A stretch of 64,000 nt of DNA, taken from the NCBI GenBank assembly GCA_022827185.1, contig JAJDTM010000028.1, positions 62,001 to 126,000 of the forward strand, given 5' to 3'. Of the stretch, positions 54,067-63,200 are shown piece after piece. The notes beneath the pieces were generated by a model that worked only from the letters and a program-made list of their open reading frames with translations, did no database searches and had not been told where the DNA came from. A program made the translations under genes and the position numbers. Every line of letters begins with the position of its first letter. The first letter of the stretch is position 1. Source of the stretch: Candidatus Poribacteria bacterium. Lineage in GTDB: Bacteria; Poribacteria; WGA-4E; WGA-3G.

Positions 54067-54225
54067 TGTCTGAACCAGGATTCTCAGGATGGACAGATTT
54101 TCAAGATTGAAAACTCTGTCCCAATGGATCATACGCAGAGAAGCAGCGTTTTTGATGTTGCGTTGTGGCTATATCCGCCAGAAAGACCTTGATAAGAAAT
54201 AATCCTGAAAATCCTGGTTCAGACA
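54067..54225. mobile_element. MITE-like element with GTCTGAACCAGGATT ends
   Basis: The left end TGTCTGAACCAGGATT and the right end AATCCTGGTTCAGACA are exact inverted repeats of 16 bases. The 159 bases in total encode nothing, so it would be non-autonomous. Confidence 0.65.
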
Positions 54226-54226
54226 G

Positions 54227-54252
54227 GCGTATGTATACATGTATACATACGC
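54227..54252. repeat. 26-base perfect palindrome
   Basis: GCGTATGTATACA and its complement meet at the centre. It sits directly beside the end of the MITE-like element and could be an insertion target or a protein-binding site. Confidence 0.65.
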
Positions 54253-54480
54253 AGATCGATCGGTGTTTTAAACCCGCCAAATACCGGACGCGTATTTGGC
54301 GTTGATTCACTCCAACAATGTTCAAAAATCGGTGTTTCAAACCCGCTGAATACCACATGGGGAATACCTAAATGGCATTCATACCGTTGATTTGGCGTAT
54401 TCTGCGTCGATTCACTCCAACAATATAATCGGAAATGATTTCTGGAAGCCAATTGCTGACTGCTGATTGCTGAAAACCAA

Positions 54481-54522
54481 AAATTATGCACCCTTCTTTT
54501 TGAATTCGCGTCATTATATAGT
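54481..54522 (+). promoter_or_regulatory. ECF-like promoter, copy 3
   Basis: AAATTATGCACC, then CGCGTC starting 21 bases after ATGCAC, then ATTATATA. It lies about 117 bases before the start at 54629, farther than in the other two copies. Confidence 0.6.
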
Positions 54523-54628
54523 GACGCGAAGGGATGGCATGTCGTTTCGCGTTTTGTAAGCGTATCCATCCGAGAAATGTGAATCGTATAGGTCCGAGTC
54601 ATGTCAATAGCTTTTCTGGAGATGTTCA

Positions 54629-55828
54629 ATGAGAAATGACGATGTTGCGTTGATCCAGCGTATCCTCACAGGCGATGAGAATGCTTTTGAAAGTTTGGTC
54701 AGAAAGTACAAGAAGCAGGTTCACGCGCTCGCATTTCGGAAAGTAGGCGATTTTCAGACCGCCGAGGATATTACACAGGAGACTTTCCTGCGAGTCCATC
54801 AGAAACTTGCAACGCTAAACGATCCAGCAAAGTTTTCAGGGTGGCTGTATGCGATTGTGAACCATCTGTGTATCGCATGGTACCGAAAAAATCGGTTACA
54901 GACAGAGGCATTGCAAGAGATCTACATCTCAGAAACAGAGACAGAGGCGTATTCTCGGTATATTGCAAGGGAACATGCGAAAACAACTGCCGAAGTGCAA
55001 CAGGATTTGGTTAAAAGCCTCCTTACTAAGTTGAAAGAGAGGGACCGTGAAGTTATCACACTCCATTATTTTGAAGAGATGACCTCTTCAGAAATAGGTG
55101 AGTTCTTAGGTGTATCTGAAAATACGATTAAGAGCCGCCTCTATCGTGCAAGACAGCAACTAAAGAAGTACGAATCTATGATTCAAGAGGCATTAGATAT
55201 TACCACTGAAGGGAAACATCGTTCCCAACACCAGTTAAAAGGAGAAATCAACATGTCAGACGAAACAAGAAACCAATCTGAGATTGACGCGAAGTTGGAA
55301 GTGATGCAACGTCAGATCACTAATTTGCAAGAGCAGGTTACTACCATTGCATATGACACAAACGCTTCTATTGATTCAGGTAGAAGAGACGCACTTAATG
55401 CCTTACTCCGCCTCCCCAGCGATGCACAAGATCAGATCACGTGGTGCTACGCCGGTGCCTATCGTGCCCCTTCTGGACAACGGTCAAGCCGCGGCTCCAT
55501 CTGGACGACCAGCACCAATAAATTCATATCCAATGCCCCGGATGCTGAAATCGTGAAGCTTGCGAAATACTTTACCAACCCCACGATCGTCGCTGTTTTA
55601 AGACAGTTAGTGGAAGGCAAGAAATCGGTCTCAGACTTGGCAAACGGGTGCGACATTTCCGAAAATGAGATGGAGGAAACCGTGACACTGTTAGTAGACG
55701 CAGCGTTAGTGAAACGCGCGGAAGACGATCTCATCGAGCCGAAAAACGATGCCGTTTTTTATTTTTTGAACTTCGTCGGTATGGTAACGGTCTATCTGAA
55801 TCCTGAAGACTACCATTCTCAGGATTAA
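54629..55828 (+). CDS. ECF sigma factor fused to a coiled-coil/winged-helix module (paralogue)
   Basis: Protein of 399 residues, starting at ATG 54629, 7 bases after TGGAG. The sigma part is residues 1-208 (DITQETFLRVHQKL; EMTSSEIGEFLGVSENTIKSR). It is followed from Met209 by the same module as the gene at 50750 (FTNPTIVAVLRQLVEGKKS, then VSDLANGCDISENEMEETV). An internal ATG at 55253 has AAAGGAG about 8 bases upstream. A gene carrying the module without the sigma part follows 17 bases later. The sigma parts of all three paralogues are closely alike, so recent duplication is likely. Confidence 0.87.
   Translation: MRNDDVALIQRILTGDENAFESLVRKYKKQVHALAFRKVGDFQTAEDITQETFLRVHQKLATLNDPAKFSGWLYAIVNHLCIAWYRKNRLQTEALQEIYISETETEAYSRYIAREHAKTTAEVQQDLVKSLLTKLKERDREVITLHYFEEMTSSEIGEFLGVSENTIKSRLYRARQQLKKYESMIQEALDITTEGKHRSQHQLKGEINMSDETRNQSEIDAKLEVMQRQITNLQEQVTTIAYDTNASIDSGRRDALNALLRLPSDAQDQITWCYAGAYRAPSGQRSSRGSIWTTSTNKFISNAPDAEIVKLAKYFTNPTIVAVLRQLVEGKKSVSDLANGCDISENEMEETVTLLVDAALVKRAEDDLIEPKNDAVFYFLNFVGMVTVYLNPEDYHSQD
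55253..55828 (+). CDS. Possible separately translated C-terminal module of the third sigma fusion
   Basis: AAAGGAG (55238-55244) precedes the internal ATG with normal spacing. The 191-residue product would match the free modules predicted for the other sigma fusions. Confidence 0.45.
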   Translation: MSDETRNQSEIDAKLEVMQRQITNLQEQVTTIAYDTNASIDSGRRDALNALLRLPSDAQDQITWCYAGAYRAPSGQRSSRGSIWTTSTNKFISNAPDAEIVKLAKYFTNPTIVAVLRQLVEGKKSVSDLANGCDISENEMEETVTLLVDAALVKRAEDDLIEPKNDAVFYFLNFVGMVTVYLNPEDYHSQD

Positions 55829-55845
55829 TTAAGGAGAAAACTGTT

Positions 55846-56763
55846 ATGGCAGAGGAAGTGAAAGATCGCGTTAAGCTTGAAACACGGCAGTCTTTTCTGG
55901 AAGAAAAGCAGCGGACGCTTGAATCAAATCTGGAGGGACTACAGGAGCATCGCAAAGAAGTTGTGGAAACGAGAGACCGTCACCTTGCTGAGGTAGATGA
56001 GAAAATTCAGTCTATCACTGAGGAAATAGATGCTTGTCGGAACGAACTTTCAAAAATTGCTGACCTGCAAGCGGAACTTCAGACTACCACAGAGGCATTG
56101 GACACTACGACCAACGGGGAGCATCATCCCCAACACCCGTTGAAAGGAGAAACTATTATGGCAGGCGAAGTGAAAGATGAAGCCAAAGTTGACATGAATC
56201 CGGAAGAAATGCAGCGTAGTCTCGCTGAAATGCAAGATAAGATTCTTGAGGTGCGACGTGAACTTGCGGCGGCACAAGCGAAACTTAAGATTATCACGGC
56301 TCAATCGGATGCTTCTATTGATTCAGGTAAAAGAGAAGCACTTGATGCATTATTTCGACTCCCGCATGATACGAAAGATCCGATTACGTGGTGCTATGCG
56401 GGTGCCTATCGTGCTGCCTCCGGGCAGCAGTCAAGGCGCGGCTCAATCTGGTCGGATAGTATTGACAATTTTATATCAAGGGCACCGGATGTTGAAATTG
56501 TGAAACTTGCGACATTCTTTACGAACCCCACTGTAGTTGCCGTTTTAAGACAGTTAGTGGAAGGCAAGAAATCCGTTACGGACTTGGCAAACGGCTGTGG
56601 TATCTCTGAAAGTGAGATGGAGAAGACCGTGGTGTTGTTAATAGACGGATCGTTAGTGTATCGAACAGAAGATGGTCTCATCGAACCCAAACATGATGCG
56701 GTTTTTTATTTTTTCAACTTCGTGGGTATGACAAGGGTCTATTTGGATCCAGAAGACCACTAA
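55846..56763 (+). CDS. Coiled-coil protein with the sigma-linked winged-helix module
   Basis: Protein of 305 residues that starts after AAGGAGAA. A long coiled coil fills residues 5-95. EALDTTTNGEHHPQHPLKGE near residue 83 then matches the last residues of the sigma part in the paralogues (EALDITTEGKHRSQHQLKGE). From Met105 the same module follows, with FTNPTVVAVLRQLVEGKKS. It seems a sigma gene had its sigma part replaced by a coiled coil, leaving the linker. An internal ATG at 56158 with GAAAGGAG upstream is kept. It is 17 bases downstream of the third sigma gene, so they are likely one operon. It could compete with or bind the sigma fusion. Confidence 0.75.
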   Translation: MAEEVKDRVKLETRQSFLEEKQRTLESNLEGLQEHRKEVVETRDRHLAEVDEKIQSITEEIDACRNELSKIADLQAELQTTTEALDTTTNGEHHPQHPLKGETIMAGEVKDEAKVDMNPEEMQRSLAEMQDKILEVRRELAAAQAKLKIITAQSDASIDSGKREALDALFRLPHDTKDPITWCYAGAYRAASGQQSRRGSIWSDSIDNFISRAPDVEIVKLATFFTNPTVVAVLRQLVEGKKSVTDLANGCGISESEMEKTVVLLIDGSLVYRTEDGLIEPKHDAVFYFFNFVGMTRVYLDPEDH

Positions 56764-56927
56764 TCCGAGTCCGGCACCTCGTAGGCGCGTTTGGCAAGCG
56801 CGCCTCCTAAATCTCGCGCGCGTGTTTATTTGGACAAGACCTTTAAATCTTGGACAAAAACGCGCAATGGTTTATAATTATCCCAAACCGACGACACTTT
56901 CCTAAATCGACACAAAGGAATTGTTTA

Positions 56928-58436
56928 ATGTTTTGGGTGCTACTGCGGCGCGAGATTCTCGCCCATTTGATCACATTTCGTTTTGCTATTACGGTGATTA
57001 CCTGCTTGCTGCTGGTTGCCACAACCATGTTCATCAGAATTAATGATTATGAACAACGGTTAGCGAGCTACAATGCCGCCAGAGATGCGCACCGTGATGA
57101 GCTTTTATCGACCCGCACCTATTCCTTTTTAATGCCAAAGATCGATCGACCGCCGAATCCGCTGAGTATTTTTAACGCGGGTATGGACAGTCGGCTCGGT
57201 AATACACTGCGGATTTATTATACACATGTCCCTGTCCTCTGGGATGCACATTCCCACAGCTCCGGCAATCTTTTCATCGATCATTTCTACCGAATCGACC
57301 TTGTCTTTGTTTTCCAGTTCGTGCTTTCATTACTGGCACTGCTGTTTGCCTACGATGCGATTGCAGGCGAACGTGAAAGCGGTACAATGCGGGTGACAAT
57401 GAGCAACCCGGTCAGACGGGGCAGCATCTTGGGTGCGAAGTACGTTGGCGCAATGACATGTCTAATCCTGCCACTTATCATCAGTTTTATCATCGCTTTG
57501 ATTTGGATCGTATCCACGGGTTCAATCGTCTTTAGTGAAGCGGATTTTCTACGAATTGCGGGTATCCTGCTAACTTCGATTATCTATCTTTCTGCTATCT
57601 ACCTGATAGGATTTTTTATTTCTGCTTCGGTGCACCGCACTGCAACGGCACTCATGCTCTCTCTATTTGTCTGGGTGGTACTGGTATTAATCTATCCTTC
57701 TGTTAGCGTGTCGGTGGTTGATCAACTGATAAAACCGCAAAGAAGTCGGTTAGCTTCGAGTTATGATGCGATGTGGCAAATACGGGAGGTAGCGAATGAA
57801 GAGGTGATGGAATATCTTCAGAACGATGGCGTTCAAGGTGAAAGCGAACACTTTAATGTAGAGGGTTCTCGCGGTGGATTAAATGTGGGTCTTAGTAACC
57901 AAAGAACACTGATGCGTATAGACTTCAGAGCGTATGATTGGCAATTCATCAGTCCGGAATCTGAAAAACGCGTGCCGCATGTCATCCGCTACCATCAATT
58001 CTTAGCACCTTTACGTATTGATGCAGCAGAGAAAATGGGATTGATACGTCTGCCTGCCTTGGATCAAATCCGGTTTCGGAAAGCCAAAATTGCGCAGAAT
58101 CTACTTCGACTCTCCCCGGCAGCGATGTATAACCTCGCAACACAGGCATGGTTGGGAACAGACCTTGATGGTGTTGCGGATTTCTTTGAGGCGGCGCGCC
58201 ACTATCGACGGACGCTGATTAATTACTTTTACGATGAAGATGCTTTTTCAAGTCGACAGTGGTTTGCGAGCGATAAAGGTGCTATCAACTTAGACGATCT
58301 GCCGAGATTTGTTTATCAACGCGCCAGTCTCTGGATAAATGTTACACGGGCACTTCCTGACCTGCAGTTGCTGATACTCCTCAACATTGCGTTGTTCTTG
58401 ACGACCTTTGCCATTTTTGTCAGGCAGGAAATTTAG
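56928..58436 (+). CDS. ABC-2 type transporter permease
   Basis: Protein of 502 residues, starting at ATG 56928 after AAAGGAA; upstream in-frame codons lack a ribosome site. The first helix is near residues 15-35. A large external loop is followed by a helix bundle in residues 130-290, with AGERESGTMRVTMSNPVRRG, the coupling segment typical of ABC-2 permeases. A second loop and a last helix at the C-terminus (LLILLNIALFLTTFAIFV) complete it. The next gene encodes a related permease, so they may form a heterodimer. The ATPase is not adjacent; 15350-16312 encodes a candidate. Confidence 0.87.
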   Translation: MFWVLLRREILAHLITFRFAITVITCLLLVATTMFIRINDYEQRLASYNAARDAHRDELLSTRTYSFLMPKIDRPPNPLSIFNAGMDSRLGNTLRIYYTHVPVLWDAHSHSSGNLFIDHFYRIDLVFVFQFVLSLLALLFAYDAIAGERESGTMRVTMSNPVRRGSILGAKYVGAMTCLILPLIISFIIALIWIVSTGSIVFSEADFLRIAGILLTSIIYLSAIYLIGFFISASVHRTATALMLSLFVWVVLVLIYPSVSVSVVDQLIKPQRSRLASSYDAMWQIREVANEEVMEYLQNDGVQGESEHFNVEGSRGGLNVGLSNQRTLMRIDFRAYDWQFISPESEKRVPHVIRYHQFLAPLRIDAAEKMGLIRLPALDQIRFRKAKIAQNLLRLSPAAMYNLATQAWLGTDLDGVADFFEAARHYRRTLINYFYDEDAFSSRQWFASDKGAINLDDLPRFVYQRASLWINVTRALPDLQLLILLNIALFLTTFAIFVRQEI

Positions 58437-58442
58437 AGAAAC

Positions 58443-58559
58443 AGGACTCACGCAAAATAAGCAAATATTGGGCATTTGGACGCAAAAAAGCGGTATCTAT
58501 TTTTAACCCCCTAAATCCCCCTTATCAGGGCGACTTTAAGAAACAGTGTGTAAGTCGTA
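58443..58559 (+). repeat. MITE-like element, copy 5
   Basis: The left end is AGGACTCACGCA and the right end TGTAAGTCGT, with the core AACCCCCTAAATCCCC and a hairpin where one base differs (CAGGGCGAC). It lies between two permease genes that read in the same direction. Confidence 0.72.
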
Positions 58560-58571
58560 AAAAATAAAAAA

Positions 58572-60044
58572 ATGATTTTTCACATCGTCATACGGGAACT
58601 GTACGATCACCTCAGTAGTCTCCGTTTCGCACTGACAACACTATTAATTCTAATACTGATGATTGTCAATGCCGTTGTGTATCTTGGAGAACACAAGCAG
58701 CGAATGGGCATCTATCGAGGGCGGACTATTGCATCAGAAAACCGACTGCAATCTCGGTGCGAGACGCTGTATGATCTGGTTCTCAGGGGGCCTGGACACC
58801 TGTACAAAAAACCGAGTCCTCTGGCTTTTTGTGCAGATGGCGGCGAAAGACTTCTACTTGACGAAGTCCGCGGCAGCTCTGAAAGACGGATACGTCGCTG
58901 GTGGAACGGAGATGTTTCTTACGAATTCACAGAAATATGGGGGTTAACCTATCCGCCCAATGTTGATATATTGTTCATTTCAGAGCAGGTGCCGAGCGAA
59001 AGAAGCATCATGCCAGACTATATCAAAATCGATTGGGGGTTCGTGACGGCTGTTCTATTAAGTTTCATGGGTATTCTGTTTACGTTTGATTCTATCTCCG
59101 GTGAGCAGGAACGTGGTACATTGCGGTTGATGCTATCAAATAGTATTTCTCGGAGTGCCGTGATTTGTGGTAAATTCCTCGGTGCTTTCTTTTCGATTGC
59201 CATCCCTTTTTTGCTTGGAGCGATTGTCAATATCTCCATCATATACCTTTCAGAATCCGTTCCCTTCAGCGGGAGCCATTGGGTCCGGTTGGGTTTGATC
59301 ATCTGTGTCGCGTTGATTTATACCTCAATTTTTATTTTTTTGGGAATCCTTGTTTCGAGTCGTGTCAGAGAGTCCTCAACGAGTTTAGCGATTCTATTAT
59401 TGATTTGGACGGTTTGGGTGGTGCTACTGCCAAACGCTCTCGGTTCCGTTGGTAACCGTTTGCACGCCCGTCCTTCCGCCAGAGAATTTATGGCGCAGGC
59501 ACGGGATTCACGCGAAGATTTGCAGGAACGCTACTTTGCTCGGATCAAAGAACCGCCGAAACAAGAAACTCCTGCAACAATTGCAACAGCGTTGGGTGCG
59601 GAATATGTTAATACAGATGCAGAATTACGGGATCGCTTACACGCAGGCTACCTTTCTGAGGAACTCCGTCAGATTCAAACCGCTCGATCACTTACCCGTA
59701 TTTCGCCAGCAGCCATTGTGCAGTACGCCTTTGAAGGGCTTGCTGGCACCGGTTTGCCTCGCCATTTAGACTTCATCTCTCAAACACGCCAATATGCAAA
59801 ACAGTTTCGGCAATTCCTCATTGATACGGATCGTGCGGATCCTGCGAGTCCGCATGCGGTCGGTATCCCAGAAGGGACATCGCAAAAACCGGTGAACTTT
59901 GATGCCGTCCCGAAGTTTGAAGATCAACACCACTTTAGTTCGGATTTTGATGCGGCAATCGTAGACTTATTGTTGCTGATTCTGTTTTTGTTAGTGTTGT
60001 TCGTTGGCACTTTCCTCTCTTTTCTGCACACGGAGATCGGTTGA
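58572..60044 (+). CDS. ABC-2 type transporter permease (second subunit)
   Basis: Protein of 490 residues related to the preceding permease. It has an N-terminal helix (residues 14-35), then an external loop, then a helix bundle with SGEQERGTLRLMLSNSISRS near residue 177 as the coupling segment. A further helix group follows to residue 290, and the last helix is at the C-terminus (LLLLILFLLVLFVGTFLSF). The start has only a weak ribosome site, because a repeat element sits just upstream. With its neighbour it could form an export channel. Confidence 0.85.
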   Translation: MIFHIVIRELYDHLSSLRFALTTLLILILMIVNAVVYLGEHKQRMGIYRGRTIASENRLQSRCETLYDLVLRGPGHLYKKPSPLAFCADGGERLLLDEVRGSSERRIRRWWNGDVSYEFTEIWGLTYPPNVDILFISEQVPSERSIMPDYIKIDWGFVTAVLLSFMGILFTFDSISGEQERGTLRLMLSNSISRSAVICGKFLGAFFSIAIPFLLGAIVNISIIYLSESVPFSGSHWVRLGLIICVALIYTSIFIFLGILVSSRVRESSTSLAILLLIWTVWVVLLPNALGSVGNRLHARPSAREFMAQARDSREDLQERYFARIKEPPKQETPATIATALGAEYVNTDAELRDRLHAGYLSEELRQIQTARSLTRISPAAIVQYAFEGLAGTGLPRHLDFISQTRQYAKQFRQFLIDTDRADPASPHAVGIPEGTSQKPVNFDAVPKFEDQHHFSSDFDAAIVDLLLLILFLLVLFVGTFLSFLHTEIG

Positions 60045-60288
60045 TTTTCTAATAAGTGTGGATCATCCATGGTCGACGGTGGCTTTTGACTTGATTAATG
60101 AACGATTTTTCGGTAAAATTGCGGTCAATCCCACCTTCATTTATTAGCGCGTATTTCATAAATAAGTTTTAGAGTCCTTTGCATTTTAAAAATATGCACT
60201 CTTTTCGTTGACAGGTCGTGTCGTTAATAATTGAAGGCTTTATTACTCGGCAAATATGTTAGTATGAGCAATTTTATTTGGAGAACAG
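60045..60288. promoter_or_regulatory. Leader of the sensor gene with a possible ECF-like promoter
   Basis: ATGCAC (60194-60199) followed by GTGTCGTTAATA (from 60218) loosely repeats the promoter seen before the three sigma genes, with 2-3 more bases of spacing. No gene is seen in this gap. Confidence 0.3.
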
Positions 60289-63200
60289 ATGCGAAAACTC
60301 TTTTCTGCGCGGTGTTGGATTCTTGTTTTCTTAAGTCTCTACGTTACCGTTGCACACGCCCAAGACAGTGTACCGACGCATCCGGTTGACGGGACGTTTA
60401 TCAAGGAGTGGCTGGTATTGGGTCCTTTCTTTCCAGAGGATTTGGAGACCGATTTCCTTGCTTCAGTTAACGGTGAGGCATCTGTTAATCCCAAACCCGG
60501 GGATACAGTGACGACTGCTGAAGGCAAGACGTTGACTTGGACGGTATACCGTAGCGAAGGAAACCTCATCAATCTGCTTCATGCCGTTGGAAACCATCGA
60601 GAGGCGGTCTGCTATACGTTCTGCCTGCTGGAAAGCGATCAGAGTGGTGATGGAGAGATGCTTGTCGGCAGTGATGACGGCGTTGCGGTTTTTCTCAACG
60701 GTCATAAGGTCCACACTCAGCCGGTTAGGAGACCTATTGTCGTCGATGAAGATAGGGTTGCTGTTTCGTTGCGCTCAGGTAAAAACCGTTGCCTGATGAA
60801 GATCTCAAACGGTTACCAGAATTGGGCTTTAACAGCGCGCGTTTTTCCACCTACCCGTGCAGTGATCGCAGGGGTCATTGCCAATGAAACAGGGAAGACC
60901 TTATCCAATGCCACCGTGCACCTGTGGCAAGGCAGGACTCTGATTGCAAAAACAGAGACCGACTCCAAAGGGAATTACCAGTTTCTGGTCTACCCAGCAA
61001 GTGGGTCCTATGATCTTCAAGCCACCCACGGGGACAGAGGCAATTGGAAGATGGGCGTGCGACTCTCTGCTGGGGCTCGTGTAAACATGCACTTGACGTT
61101 ACAGAAGGCTATCAGCATCTCCGGGCACCTGCTAACGCTTGATAATACCCCACATGTTGGTGTCCTTGTGGAAGCATTATCACTTGGAGAGAGTGGTCCC
61201 CGCCAAAGACGGGTAACGACCTTGTCAGACAAAGTAGGCAGATATAAATTCATCAACCTGGAACCTGGGTCGTATCAATTACGTTGCCACACCCCAGACG
61301 CGTATAGCAGTTTTCAAAATATAATTGTCTCCGTTAGTCCCGAAAAAACGGAGAATATTGTTTTCAGTTTTCCTCCTTTTGAACATGGGACATGGAAAAA
61401 CTACACTTATCTGGATGGATTGGGAGATAACTATATCGAGTCGATTTACCAAGACCGAGAGGGTTTTCTCTGGTTTGGGACGCTCAGCGGCGTTTCTCGA
61501 TACGATGGCGAAAAGTTTACTAACTTTACCATGGATGAAGGACTCGCATCCAACTCTATCCGGTCAATTCATGAAGACAAAGTGGGGCATCTCTGGTTTG
61601 GCACTTCGGATGTTGGCGTTTCTCGATACGATGGCGAAAAGTTTACTAACTTTACCATGGATGAAGGACTCGTATCCAACTTTGTCCGGGCGATCCATCG
61701 GGACCGGGAGGGTCTTCTCTGGTTTGGGACAAACGGCGGCGTTTCTCGGTACGATGGTGAAAAGTTTACTAACTTCACCACGGATGAAGGACTCGTATCC
61801 AACTCTATCCGGGCGATCCACGAAGACAAAGCGGGACACCTTTGGATTGGCACTTGGGAAGTTGGTGTTTCTCGGTACGATGGTGAAAAGTTTACTAACT
61901 TCACCACGGATGAAGGACTCGTATCTAACTCTGTAGCGGCGATCCATCAAGACCGGGAGGGTTACATCTGGTTTGGGACAAACGGCGGCGTTTCTCGATA
62001 CGATGGCGAAAAGTTTACTAACTTCACCACGGATGAAGGACTGCCATCCAATTTTGTCCTGTCAATCCATGAAGACAAGGCGGGACACCTTTGGTTTGGC
62101 ACTTGGGGGGGTGGCGTTTCTCGGTACAATGGCGAAAAGTTTATCAACTTCACAATGGGTACGGGGCCCGCATCTAACTCTGTATCGGTGATCCATCAAG
62201 ACCGAGGGGGTTACATCTGGTTTGGAACCCGGGGCAATGGACTCAGCCAATACGATAGCAGCAGCGTAATCAACTTCACGACTGCCGACGGTCTCGTGAG
62301 CAATTACGTTTACACCATTTATCAAGACCGAGAGGGACATATCTGGTTTGGAACCGACGGTGGTATTAGTCAATATGATGGCGAGAAGTTTATCAATTTT
62401 ACAACCGATGCTGGACTCGCTCAAGATTTTATTAATTCGATTTATCAAGACCGGAAGGGTTTTCTCTGGTTTGGAACCGACGGCGGAGTCTCTCAATACG
62501 ATGGCGAAAAGTTTGTTAACTTCACAACTGACGATGGACTCCCAGTTAAATCCGTATGGGTGATCCATCAAGACCGAGAGGGGTACATTTGGTTCGGGAC
62601 AGGTGGTGGTGGGGTCTCTCAATACGATGGCGAAAAGTTTGTTAACTTCACAACTGACGATGGATTGGCAGAGAATTATGTGATCTCAATTTATCAAGAT
62701 CGGGAGGATTTTCTCTGGTTTGGTACTCAGAATGGTGGTGTTTCTCGATACGATGGTAATAAGTTCGTCAACTTTACCACAGATGATGGGCTTGCATCCA
62801 ACTTTATCCGGTCGATCCATGAAGACAAAACCGGACACCTCTGGGTTGGAACTGTAGGCGGTGATGGTGCCTCCCGATACGATGGTGAAAAATTTGTCAA
62901 CTTCACGACTCATGAAGGACTTGTACAAAATGATGTAACCTCAATTTACCAAGACCGAGAGGGGCTTCTCTGGTTTGGGACGCTCAGTGGTGGTGTCTCT
63001 CGATACGATGGCACCTCATGGGTATCTTTAGATACGCGAGATGGACTCATAAATAATCAGATTTCAAAAATTTACCAAGACTCGGACGGAAGGCTCTGGT
63101 TTGCAACGCCTGAAGGGGTGTCCCAATACAATCCGAATCGGGTTCCACCGAGGGTGCGTATCGTTTCAGTTCAGAGCCACAAAACATCTGCCCAAACTGA

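Larger units (their letters stand above)
53995..54628. other. Repeat-rich gap before the third sigma gene
   Basis: No gene is seen in 634 bases. It contains a MITE-like element (54067-54225), a 26-base palindrome (54227-54252) and two loose direct copies of a unit with ATCGGTGTTT...AAACCCGC and GATTCACTCCAACAAT (54257-54316 and 54332-54422). The ECF-like promoter at 54481 follows. Confidence 0.55.

Noticed and set aside
61564..61950. Minus-strand frame with repeated sequence opposite the sensor gene
   Set aside because: It mirrors the Reg_prop repeats of the plus-strand gene; the repetition and openness come from that gene's codon pattern.
61430..63130. Regular direct repeats that could suggest a CRISPR array
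   Set aside because: The period is about 120-126 bases, the units diverge, and they keep one open reading frame; they are protein repeats.
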